Shown here in pieces: positions 1-5,020 of a DNA stretch of 5,046 nt. The number at the start of each line of letters is the position of its first letter. Position 1 is the stretch's first letter. The position numbers and the translations under genes are program-made. The stretch lies in NCBI GenBank assembly GCA_913031525.1, contig CAJWGC010000093.1, positions 1-5,046 of the forward strand, in the 5' to 3' direction. Below the pieces are notes generated by a model, which saw only the letters and a list, made by a program, of their open reading frames with translations, had not been told where the DNA came from and did no database searches. This stretch comes from an uncultured Acidimicrobiia bacterium (lineage in GTDB: Bacteria > Actinomycetota > Acidimicrobiia > Spongiisociales > UBA5794).

Positions 1-748
1 CATGATGGCGGAGCTAAAAGCGATAAGCAATGCGGTGCAACCTCAGGAAGTTCTTCTTGTCGTGGACGCGATGACTGGCCAACAGTCTGTCAACGTCGCT
101 ACCGGCTTTTTAGAGCACGTTGATATTACGGGCATTGTTATAACCAAGCTTGACGGAGATGCAAGAGGTGGTGCGGCGATTTCTGCTAGAGAAGTTGTTG
201 GAAGGCCCATCAAATTCGTAGGAGTAGGTGAGGGCCTTCATGATCTCGAGATCTTCCATCCTGAGAGAATGGCTTCCCGGATCTTGGGAATGGGTGATGT
301 GTTGACCCTCATCGAAAAGACCGAGGCGGCATACGATGAGGAGAAAGCAGTCAACGCCGCTGAGAAGATTATGACCGCGAGGTTCGACCTGGAAGACTTT
401 TTGGAACAGTTCCAGCAGCTTCGCAAGATGGGACCGCTTCAGTCGTTGGTTAGTATGCTCCCTGGTGCTGGACAGGCCGTTGGTGATGTCGAGATCGACG
501 AAGACGACCTGCGCCGCGTCGAGGCGATTATTCGAGCTATGACTCCGGATGAGCGCCGCAACCCTAAGAGCATCAACGGGAGCCGGAAGCGTCGTATCGC
601 GCGGGGGTCGGGCACGACACCGCAGGACGTGAACTCTGTCCTGAAGAAGTTCAACGGGGTCCAGAAGATGATGAAGACCCTCGCTGGAGGAAAGAGCCCG
701 ATACCGGGTCTTTCGTTGCCGGGGATGAGTCGGACCAGGAAGAGGTGA
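1..748 (+). CDS. ffh: Signal recognition particle protein Ffh, C-terminal part (5' truncated by window)
   Basis: Ffh is the GTPase of the bacterial signal recognition particle. It binds 4.5S/SRP RNA and signal peptides of nascent membrane proteins and delivers ribosomes to FtsY at the membrane. The reading frame is open from base 2 with no sign of a true start; the first visible residues align inside the G domain, so roughly the first half lies outside the window. Visible signatures, numbered from base 2, are VVDAMTGQ (20-27), the guanine-specificity TKLDGDARGG motif (48-57), the GVGE closing motif (74-77), then the methionine-rich M domain with FLEQFQQLRKMGPL (133-146), MLPG (152-155) and the SRP RNA-binding segment INGSRKRRIARGSG (191-204). 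The C-terminus is basic (SRTRKR), as is usual. The stop lies 7 nt before rpsP, so co-transcription is likely. Identification is very secure. Confidence 0.97.
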   Translation, partial: MMAELKAISNAVQPQEVLLVVDAMTGQQSVNVATGFLEHVDITGIVITKLDGDARGGAAISAREVVGRPIKFVGVGEGLHDLEIFHPERMASRILGMGDVLTLIEKTEAAYDEEKAVNAAEKIMTARFDLEDFLEQFQQLRKMGPLQSLVSMLPGAGQAVGDVEIDEDDLRRVEAIIRAMTPDERRNPKSINGSRKRRIARGSGTTPQDVNSVLKKFNGVQKMMKTLAGGKSPIPGLSLPGMSRTRKR

Positions 749-755
749 ACTGAGC

Positions 756-1247
756 ATGCCGGTGAAGATCCGCCTGACGCGGATAGGGAAGAAGAAGCAG
801 CCGACGTACCGCGTTGTAGTGGTCGACTCTCGCAAGCCGCGAGACGGCGCTCATATTGAACAGATCGGCCGTTACGATCCCCGCCAGGAGCCGTCGATTG
901 TCGAGGTTGACAACGAACGAGCTCTTAAGTGGCTTCTAGATGGTGCTCAGCCGACCGACCGAGTACGCAAGATTCTCGAGATATCTGGCGCGTGGGCTCG
1001 TTTCCGAATGGCTCGTGGCGAGATTCATACGGTAGGTGACGCGACACCGTCTGATTCGTCCGATTCGAAGCCAGAAACTGATGCAGAGGATTTTGTAGCC
1101 GAAAATTTGGATTCTGTGGTGGAAGAGGAACTTACGACAGAGGACGATGGAACAGCCGCTACTGCCGAAGAGGGTTCGGCTGAAACCGCTGTTGAAGAGG
1201 ACGCGGTGGTGGCCGAATCCGCCGCAGGTGAGAAGGAGACCGAATGA
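756..1247 (+). CDS. rpsP: Small ribosomal subunit protein S16 (bS16) with long acidic C-terminal tail
   Basis: S16 binds 16S rRNA and stabilises assembly of the 30S body. The N-terminal 85 or so residues are a full S16 core: MPVKIRLTRIGKKKQPTYRV, then VVDSRKPRDG, IEQIGRYDP and a GAQPTDRV segment (63-70). From about residue 96 to 163 follows a low-complexity tail with about 24 Asp/Glu against two Lys, rich in Ala, Ser, Thr and Val. Typical S16 proteins have about 80-90 residues; extended versions of 140-165 residues are known in actinobacteria, so the tail supports that affiliation and is unlikely to be a frameshift. The ATG is preceded by a strong Shine-Dalgarno GAGGTGA (742-748) that overlaps the ffh stop, with 7 nt spacing. 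Its own stop overlaps the khpA start (ATGA), suggesting translational coupling. Confidence 0.97.
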   Translation: MPVKIRLTRIGKKKQPTYRVVVVDSRKPRDGAHIEQIGRYDPRQEPSIVEVDNERALKWLLDGAQPTDRVRKILEISGAWARFRMARGEIHTVGDATPSDSSDSKPETDAEDFVAENLDSVVEEELTTEDDGTAATAEEGSAETAVEEDAVVAESAAGEKETE

Positions 1248-1495
1248 ATCGCGGAGAGATCGTCGGGCGGGTAGTGCGATATCTGACCGAGCAGATTGTC
1301 GATGACCCCGACTCGGTAGAGATTGAAGTCGTTGATGACGGAGAAGATGCTGTGGTGGCCGAAGTGAAGACGGCCAAGCCAGATATGGGTCGTGTGATCG
1401 GCAGAAGAGGGCGCGTTGCCAGAGCCATACGAATGGTTGCGTCAGGCGCGGGAGATGAAGAGGGACTCGAAGTCGGCGTTGAGTTCCTCGACTGA
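1244..1495 (+). CDS. khpA: KH-domain RNA-binding protein KhpA
   Basis: This is an 83-residue single-KH-domain protein of the KhpA (YlqC) family, encoded right after rpsP as in many Gram-positive bacteria. The key signature is the GxxG loop GRRG (residues 53-56) within GRVIGRRGRVARAIRMV, flanked by the hydrophobic N-terminal segment GEIVGRVVRYLTEQIVDDPD and the beta strand VEIEVV. KhpA binds RNA broadly and in Firmicutes pairs with KhpB/Jag in control of cell division and envelope growth; a role in this organism is inference. The start ATG overlaps the rpsP stop in an ATGA arrangement, and AAGGAG (1233-1238) gives a well-spaced ribosome binding site. The length is normal for the family. The neighbouring rimM start probably lies within its 3' end. 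Confidence 0.93.
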   Translation: MNRGEIVGRVVRYLTEQIVDDPDSVEIEVVDDGEDAVVAEVKTAKPDMGRVIGRRGRVARAIRMVASGAGDEEGLEVGVEFLD

Positions 1496-2024
1496 CCTTC
1501 CCTTGCCGGATTCATCTTTACAACGAATACCCGTGGGTTATGTGGCCAAGGCTCACGGTATTACTGGTTCGGTTTTGGTCCGACCTTTGACGGATTCCCC
1601 AGAAGCCCGATTCGTTGCAGGCGCTACTTTTCAGACCGATGAATCACCGACTAGAGGAGTCGTTATAACTCAAGTGCGATCTCACAAAAAAGGGATACTT
1701 GTTGATCTCGACGTTTCGAACGATCGCGGTACTGCCGAGTCGCTGCAAGGCGTGACTTTGACTATCTCTCGAGCCGAACGACGTTCTCTTGGTCCTGACG
1801 AATATTGGGAGGAGAGTCTTGTCGGCCTAGCCGTAGTAGATGTTAGAGGGAACCTGTTGGGCGCAATCTCTGGTGTGGTTTTCGGTGTCGGGCAGGATCG
1901 TCTTGCGGTTGCAACGGAAGACGGTAGACGTATCGAGGTGCCGTTTGTTGCCCCTCTTGTTCCTGAGGTTCGGTCGGCTGATGGCGTGGTTGTGGTCGAT
2001 CCTCCTGCTGGATTATTCGATTAG
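1455..2024 (+). CDS. rimM: Ribosome maturation factor RimM
   Basis: RimM is a 30S assembly factor that binds S19 and helps mature the head of 16S rRNA. From the ATG at 1455 it has 189 residues. The N-terminal RimM barrel starts at VGYVAKAHGITGSVLVRPLTD (27-47). The C-terminal PRC-barrel part includes DEYWEESLVGLAVVD (115-129), LGAISGVV, VPFVAPLVPEV and the typical ending VVVDPPAGLFD. The start is uncertain: ATG 1455 would overlap khpA by 41 nt and has GGAG immediately before it, too close to be a good ribosome binding site. Other in-frame options are TTG at 1416, 1479 and 1503. Homology only requires residues from about 1530 on, so the protein may be as short as 173 residues. It ends the first + strand block; the next gene converges on it after 11 nt. 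Confidence 0.93.
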   Translation: MKRDSKSALSSSTDLPLPDSSLQRIPVGYVAKAHGITGSVLVRPLTDSPEARFVAGATFQTDESPTRGVVITQVRSHKKGILVDLDVSNDRGTAESLQGVTLTISRAERRSLGPDEYWEESLVGLAVVDVRGNLLGAISGVVFGVGQDRLAVATEDGRRIEVPFVAPLVPEVRSADGVVVVDPPAGLFD

Positions 2025-2035
2025 TTTTCGGTGTA

Positions 2036-2935
2036 TCAGGGGATCAACAGCGGTATTGATAATTCGGCATCCGAGTTATCGAAAGTTTCCTTTTCTTCGG
2101 CCACAATCAGTGTTACATCTCCGGAGGGTCCTTCCGAAATAGTGGTCGCGAACTCTCCCCAGGAATCCGATGAGGGAGCGGTCGCGACCCGTCTTTCCAG
2201 ATTCGGGCCGGTCGATTCAAGTCTGGCGATGATCAGATCGGAACGCGTACGCGCGTAACCTCTTACGCGCAACGGATAATTTATTTCTCCTGCTGCAGGG
2301 GCTAGAACCACGATATCTCGTGAGATGATGGGCGGAGAGCCCTCGATCGGATTGCCATCTGGGTCAGGTTGTAGGTCGATTATTAGTCGCGCTGGCGAGT
2401 CGACAATTAGCCCCCGGGCCTTGATCGATATCTGATCAGACAAGTGCAGATCAACAGATAGGCTCCCGCTTTGGGAGCGCACTACGAAAGCACGTTCGGT
2501 CAGAGTTCCTTCGATCCTTGCATTGGCTACTGCCGAGACATTGACATCGCGAGGCATTTCAATTCTAAGGATCCTCTGCTCCGGTTCGAACTCAAGGCGT
2601 GAGAGCCCGATTTGTGATGCAGGAGCACCATGGTTTGTTACGAAGCTGAAAACGATTCGTTCGCATTTTGACGTGACTATCCAGTCGATTCCGGATAGTT
2701 GATGTGCGTCAGGACGTGTTCCGCCAAGGACAGAGGTAGTGCCACGATTAGTAAATTTCGGATTCGGTGATAGGCAAGACGTTTCGATGTGTTCGGGAGA
2801 TTTTCCTTCGAGAGGAATGGCTGCTGTCGTTATAGGGGTGGAGTTTTCTTCGCTTTTGTCACGGCTACACCCCCCAGCGAATGTAGCAAGGACTATGACG
2901 ATTGCTGTGAGTTTGGCTAAAGATCGGTTGGTCAC
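2036..2935 (-). CDS. Putative lipoprotein with AMIN-like and Gmad2 (Ig-like) domains
   Basis: This 299-residue protein is likely exported and lipid-anchored. Residues 1-22 look like a signal peptide: a basic start (TNRSLAK), the hydrophobic stretch LTAIVIVLATFA, then AGGC with Cys23 as the probable lipidated residue; the -3 position is Ala rather than the usual Leu. A polar Ser/Thr/Glu linker follows. Residues about 84-189 resemble actinobacterial AMIN-like domains, with CERIVFSFV near the start and the closing SPARLIIDLQP. Residues about 205-299 match the Gmad2 Ig-like fold pattern (IVVLAPAAGEINYPLRVRGYAR, later SWGEFATTI and LSIPLLIP). Cys54 and Cys91 could form a disulfide. The start is GTG at 2935; an in-frame stop lies 9 nt upstream and no other good start exists. 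AGTAGGG upstream is a weak ribosome binding site. Function is unknown; a role in envelope or peptidoglycan binding is inference from the domains. It faces rimM tail to tail and is divergent from the TetR gene. Confidence 0.82.
   Translation of the reverse strand: MTNRSLAKLTAIVIVLATFAGGCSRDKSEENSTPITTAAIPLEGKSPEHIETSCLSPNPKFTNRGTTSVLGGTRPDAHQLSGIDWIVTSKCERIVFSFVTNHGAPASQIGLSRLEFEPEQRILRIEMPRDVNVSAVANARIEGTLTERAFVVRSQSGSLSVDLHLSDQISIKARGLIVDSPARLIIDLQPDPDGNPIEGSPPIISRDIVVLAPAAGEINYPLRVRGYARTRSDLIIARLESTGPNLERRVATAPSSDSWGEFATTISEGPSGDVTLIVAEEKETFDNSDAELSIPLLIP
2058..2096 (+). terminator. Candidate terminator of the ffh-rimM block, inside the opposing gene
   Basis: A near-perfect hairpin begins 33 nt after the rimM stop. 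GATAATTCGG (2058-2067) pairs with CCGAGTTATC (2071-2080) around a three-base CAT loop, with one T-G wobble; two more pairs (2057-2081 as T-G, 2056-2082 as T-A) can extend it to 12 bp. It is followed by GAAAG and then a T/C-rich stretch (TTTCCTTTTCTT, from 2086). The T-rich tract is not immediately after the stem, so it is not a textbook intrinsic terminator. The hairpin lies within codons about 285-293 of the convergent lipoprotein gene. On the - strand no T tract follows it. The stem is directly visible; termination is inferred. Confidence 0.4.
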
Positions 2936-3000
2936 AAGATGACCCTACTGGTGCTGCTACTTCGCTTGGAGTTCGTTCCGGGGTCAGGAAACGGCGGCAC

Positions 3001-3016
3001 TGTTCTGACCTGAACA
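3001..3016. promoter_or_regulatory. Candidate operator, inverted repeat TGTTC-N6-GAACA
   Basis: The 16-bp site TGTTCTGACCTGAACA has perfect 5-bp inverted arms around a 6-bp centre, the shape expected for a dimeric helix-turn-helix protein. It lies between the divergent lipoprotein and TetR genes, where a TetR-family repressor would usually bind. A second overlapping symmetry exists: GGTCAG (2982-2987) and CTGACC (3005-3010) are inverted copies that could form a hairpin. The symmetry is seen directly; binding by the adjacent regulator is inference. Confidence 0.35.
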
Positions 3017-3059
3017 ACTTGGATCGAATTGTTCATTTTCCCTCTCGTCACTTGGCAGC

Positions 3060-3087
3060 ATTATTAGACGAGCGGCTTATTCCACAA
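3060..3087 (-). promoter_or_regulatory. Candidate - strand promoter for the lipoprotein gene
   Basis: Read on the - strand, TTGTGG (3087-3082) and AATAAT (3065-3060) are separated by 16 nt. The -10-like hexamer matches the consensus at five of six positions and the -35-like hexamer at three. Transcription would begin near 3053, leaving a leader of about 118 nt that crosses the TGTTC-N6-GAACA repeat, consistent with repression from that site. It is a weak match by eye only. Confidence 0.25.
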
Positions 3088-3114
3088 TTTCCTTATGCAG
3101 CGACACATTATGAT
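3086..3114 (+). promoter_or_regulatory. Candidate + strand promoter for the TetR gene
   Basis: TATGAT (3109-3114) matches five of six bases of a sigma-70-type -10 element. The region 17 nt upstream (AATTTC) is a poor -35 match. An alternative -35, TTGGCA at 3052-3057, is good but has only a weak -10 (CTTATT, 3076-3081). The -10 is embedded in an inverted repeat arm (3106-3115), whose partner covers the TetR start codon. Confidence 0.25.
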
Positions 3115-3190
3115 CATGCATGGGTTCGGGACTTTTCCGAGCGTAAAATTACGGGGTTGGCTTCCGTTGGCCAGACGGGAGATCATAATG
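3106..3190. repeat. 10-bp inverted repeat pair flanking the TetR leader
   Basis: CATTATGATC at 3106-3115 and GATCATAATG at 3181-3190 are exact reverse complements, 65 nt apart. The left arm covers the candidate -10 hexamer and sits in a locally palindromic stretch (ATGATCAT, 3110-3117; CATGCATG, 3115-3122). The right arm begins at the last base of the Shine-Dalgarno GGGAG (3177-3181) and ends with the ATG of the TetR gene. In mRNA the arms could pair and hide the start codon; in DNA they could be two regulator sites. Confidence 0.4.
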
Positions 3191-3814
3191 ACGCTTCAAG
3201 GTGCCGACTTTCCTACACTTTCCTCTATGGGCAAATCAGGACGTAGTGCTACCCGGGAATTCCTTTTCGAAGTCGCACTTGATCAGTTCAGGTCCCATGG
3301 TTTCCTCGGCACTACGCATGCCGATATTGCGGCCGCCGCTGGCATTGGTCGGACAACTTTCTACGAGTATTTTTCTAGTACTGAAGATCTGTTGGTTCAG
3401 CTCGTAGAAGCAAAACTTCCGGAGATTGTTGAGGAGATGGTAAGTGGCTATCCAGCTGACCTATCGCCACGTGATCACCTTGCAACTTTGACGATTCGGA
3501 TGATCGAATTTGTAGGTACGGACCATCTTGGGTTGATCCTCCACACCGGGATGCAGCGGCTCTCAGAAGAAGCCCAATCGCGAATCTCGGCAGCTCACAT
3601 TGGTTTGACCCAATCTTTCGGTGCGGTCTATCGGGCAGGGATGGAATCTGGAGATTTTTCCAAACTGCCGACACCCCTCGTAGGCCGATTGATCAATGAG
3701 GTGATTATGGCTGCAGGCCGTACCGTCATGGATTCAGAAGATCCAAAGCAGCAGGTGCACGAGATCGCAGAATCGGCGACCCGTTTCCTCATCGCGGGGC
3801 TGACGGTCCACTGA
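3188..3814 (+). CDS. TetR/AcrR-family transcriptional regulator
   Basis: The protein has 208 residues from ATG 3188, normal for TetR regulators. The N-terminal DNA-binding domain spans about residues 22-68: TREFLFEVALDQFRSHGFLGTTHADIAAAAGIGRTTFYEYF, with the helix-turn-helix near 43-62 and the diagnostic TTFYEYF ending of the recognition helix, followed by SSTEDLLVQLVEAKL. The remainder is an all-helical ligand-binding and dimerisation domain that I cannot assign to a known ligand. The start is chosen because GGGAG (3177-3181) lies 6 nt before it; the frame is open to 3095 but the upstream starts have no ribosome binding site. It is divergent from the lipoprotein gene, which is its most likely target along with itself. 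Effects on downstream trmD by read-through are possible. The family is certain, the regulon is inferred. Confidence 0.93.
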   Translation: MTLQGADFPTLSSMGKSGRSATREFLFEVALDQFRSHGFLGTTHADIAAAAGIGRTTFYEYFSSTEDLLVQLVEAKLPEIVEEMVSGYPADLSPRDHLATLTIRMIEFVGTDHLGLILHTGMQRLSEEAQSRISAAHIGLTQSFGAVYRAGMESGDFSKLPTPLVGRLINEVIMAAGRTVMDSEDPKQQVHEIAESATRFLIAGLTVH

Positions 3815-3824
3815 AATCGTTCTG

Positions 3825-3842
3825 GATCTAGCGGCCTAGGTC
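3825..3842 (+). terminator. Short hairpin after the TetR gene, possible weak terminator
   Basis: Ten nucleotides after the TetR stop, GATCTAG (3825-3831) pairs with CTAGGTC (3836-3842) around a CGGC loop, giving 7 bp with one T-G wobble. No T-run follows (next bases CGATC... are mixed), so it would be a poor intrinsic terminator and read-through into trmD is plausible. Confidence 0.25.
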
Positions 3843-3878
3843 GATCTCGGTTCCTGTGATGGCTACGAGATAGTTTTA

Positions 3879-3888
3879 TCCGATCGGA
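3879..3888. promoter_or_regulatory. Perfect 10-bp palindrome upstream of trmD
   Basis: TCCGATCGGA is a perfect palindrome 34 nt upstream of the trmD start, in the 108-nt spacer between the TetR gene and trmD. It could be a protein-binding site or a small hairpin. A few such palindromes are expected by chance in 5 kb, so only its location makes it worth noting. I found no convincing -35/-10 pair in this spacer. Confidence 0.2.
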
Positions 3889-3922
3889 GTGAAGCCTAAA
3901 TCGGTGGCAATGAGGATATCGT

Positions 3923-4609
3923 GTGTCGATGCGTATCACTGTGGTAACTATCTTCCCCGAGTACTTCGACTCTCCTCTTGGCGTGAGCCTTGTTGGTCGT
4001 GCTCGCGAAACAGGGCTTGTTGAGATCGATATCCTTGATCTACGAGAGTACGGCATTGGGCGACATCGCCAAATAGATGATGCTCCTTTTGGTGGTGGAC
4101 CGGGAATGGTGATGATGGTTGAGCCTCTTGCCAGGGCGCTTCTTGATTTAGAGGAAACGCATCGGGTGTTGTTGACGCCAGCAGGTGTGACTATCAATCA
4201 ATCTCGCTTAGACAAGTGGTCGTCCATGGATTCTCTCACGATCGTATGCGGTCGCTATGAAGGAGTCGATGAGCGGATCGCGGAGCACTACGTTGAAGAG
4301 CAAGTTTCGATAGGTGACTACGTCACTCTTGGCGGTGAAGTAGGTGCACTCGCGATAATTGAGGGAGTGGTTCGCCTCATAAAAGGCGTCGTGGGTAATC
4401 CTGAATCGGTGGATACCGAGAGTTTTAGAGGTGGGATGTTGGAAGAGCCTCAGTACACTCGCCCCGCGGATTATGACGGTTTCGCAGTGCCTGAGGTGCT
4501 CATGTCGGGAGACCACGGACAGATCGATCTGTGGCGTCAAGAGCAGCGACGTCGAAGAACCGAGACGCGGCGGCCGGATCTACTCGAACGTGATGAGTTG
4601 GGCAATTGA
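3923..4609 (+). CDS. trmD: tRNA (guanine37-N1)-methyltransferase TrmD
   Basis: TrmD uses S-adenosylmethionine to make m1G at position 37 of tRNAs with a G36 neighbour, preventing +1 frameshifts. The 228-residue product has the SPOUT trefoil-knot signatures: ITVVTIFPEYF near the N-terminus, IDDAPFGGGPGMVMM (51-65), the SAM-site elements VCGRYEGVDERI (108-119) and IGDYVTLGGEVGAL (130-143), then LLEEP-like MLEEPQYTRP (172-181) and VPEVLMSGDH (189-198). The position equivalent to catalytic Asp169 of the H. influenzae/E. coli enzymes appears to be Glu166 (DTESF instead of EDSF), a conservative change. Start choice: GTG 3923 is 6 nt from GAGGA (3912-3916), while ATG 3929 (MRITVVTIF) fits family N-termini better but has 12 nt spacing. 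Separated from rimM here by the lipoprotein/TetR pair; followed by rplS after 66 nt. Confidence 0.96.
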   Translation: MSMRITVVTIFPEYFDSPLGVSLVGRARETGLVEIDILDLREYGIGRHRQIDDAPFGGGPGMVMMVEPLARALLDLEETHRVLLTPAGVTINQSRLDKWSSMDSLTIVCGRYEGVDERIAEHYVEEQVSIGDYVTLGGEVGALAIIEGVVRLIKGVVGNPESVDTESFRGGMLEEPQYTRPADYDGFAVPEVLMSGDHGQIDLWRQEQRRRRTETRRPDLLERDELGN

Positions 4610-4675
4610 TCGTCGATCGATAAACTTAGCTCTTCAGATTTCTCTTCCTTTCCGCCCCTCGTCTGGAGGCATCCG

Positions 4676-5020
4676 GTGAATACGCTCGATCACATCGAAG
4701 CGGCTTATTTGCGAGACGATGTTCCAGATTTCAGTCCTGGTGACAGTTTGCGTTTACATGTGCGTGTTATCGAAGGAGGAAGAGAGCGAATCCAGACTTT
4801 CGAGGGCGTTGTGATCGGCAGGAGTGGAGGTGGGCTGAAAGAGACGTTCACTGTGCGAAAGGTCAGCTTCGGCGTTGGAGTGGAAAGGATCTTTCCAGTC
4901 CATGCTCCAATCATTCAGAAGATCGAGGTGATCCGCCGCGGGGATGTTCGTCGAGCAAAGCTCTACTACCTTCGTGATCGTGTAGGCAAAGCGGCTCGAA
5001 TCAAAGAAAAACGCGAATAA
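4676..5020 (+). CDS. rplS: Large ribosomal subunit protein L19 (bL19)
   Basis: L19 lies at the 30S-50S interface and contributes to an intersubunit bridge. The 114-residue length is typical. Clear family motifs are DVPDFSPGDSLRLHVRVIEG (15-34), the FEGVVIGRSGGGLKETFTVRKVS block, GVGVERIFPVHAPII and the signature GDVRRAKLYYLRDRVGKAARIKEK close to the C-terminus. Translation starts at GTG 4676, with GGAGG (4665-4669) 6 nt upstream. The 66-nt spacer after trmD is pyrimidine-rich in its middle part and shows no strong hairpin, so the two genes are probably co-transcribed. The downstream 26 nt to the window end contain no gene start I can support; in actinobacteria a signal peptidase gene often follows. 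Confidence 0.98.
   Translation: MNTLDHIEAAYLRDDVPDFSPGDSLRLHVRVIEGGRERIQTFEGVVIGRSGGGLKETFTVRKVSFGVGVERIFPVHAPIIQKIEVIRRGDVRRAKLYYLRDRVGKAARIKEKRE

Larger units (their letters stand above)
2936..3187. other. Divergent intergenic region with inverted repeats
   Basis: This 252-nt gap separates the lipoprotein start (leftward) from the TetR start (rightward) and is therefore expected to hold both promoters and any operators. I see two inverted repeats, described in separate entries, and AT-rich stretches at 3060-3115 where promoter-like hexamers cluster. A + strand frame is open from 3019 to 3246 and the TetR frame itself is open back to 3095, but neither has a ribosome binding site or recognisable protein content in this stretch, so I regard it as non-coding. 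Confidence 0.6.

Noticed and set aside
110..835. Long open frame on the - strand opposite ffh and the start of rpsP (241 codons)
   Set aside because: It lies antisense to two well-conserved genes, has no recognisable protein features and spans their junction; it is a by-product of their codon use.
1686..1694. Run AAAAAAGGG in rimM as a possible programmed frameshift or slippage site
   Set aside because: The RimM frame continues normally with family motifs on both sides, and no useful product or downstream stem is apparent in the other frames.
2031..2258. Small + strand frame just after rimM (75 codons)
   Set aside because: Runs fully antisense within the lipoprotein gene, whose signal peptide and domain patterns are much stronger evidence for coding on the - strand.
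3019..3246. Small + strand frame of 75 codons in the divergent intergenic region
   Set aside because: No ribosome binding site before its start, overlaps the start of the TetR gene in another frame, and its product resembles nothing I recognise.
3628..4197. Open frame on the - strand across the tetR end, spacer and trmD start (189 codons)
   Set aside because: Low-complexity Arg/Ser/Pro-rich translation antisense to TetR and TrmD coding sequence, with no domain signature.
4610..4675. Possible L19 leader or riboswitch before rplS
   Set aside because: The spacer is only 66 nt, mostly pyrimidine-rich, with no strong stem apart from the short palindrome TCGATCGA, and does not show the structure expected for a ribosomal protein leader.
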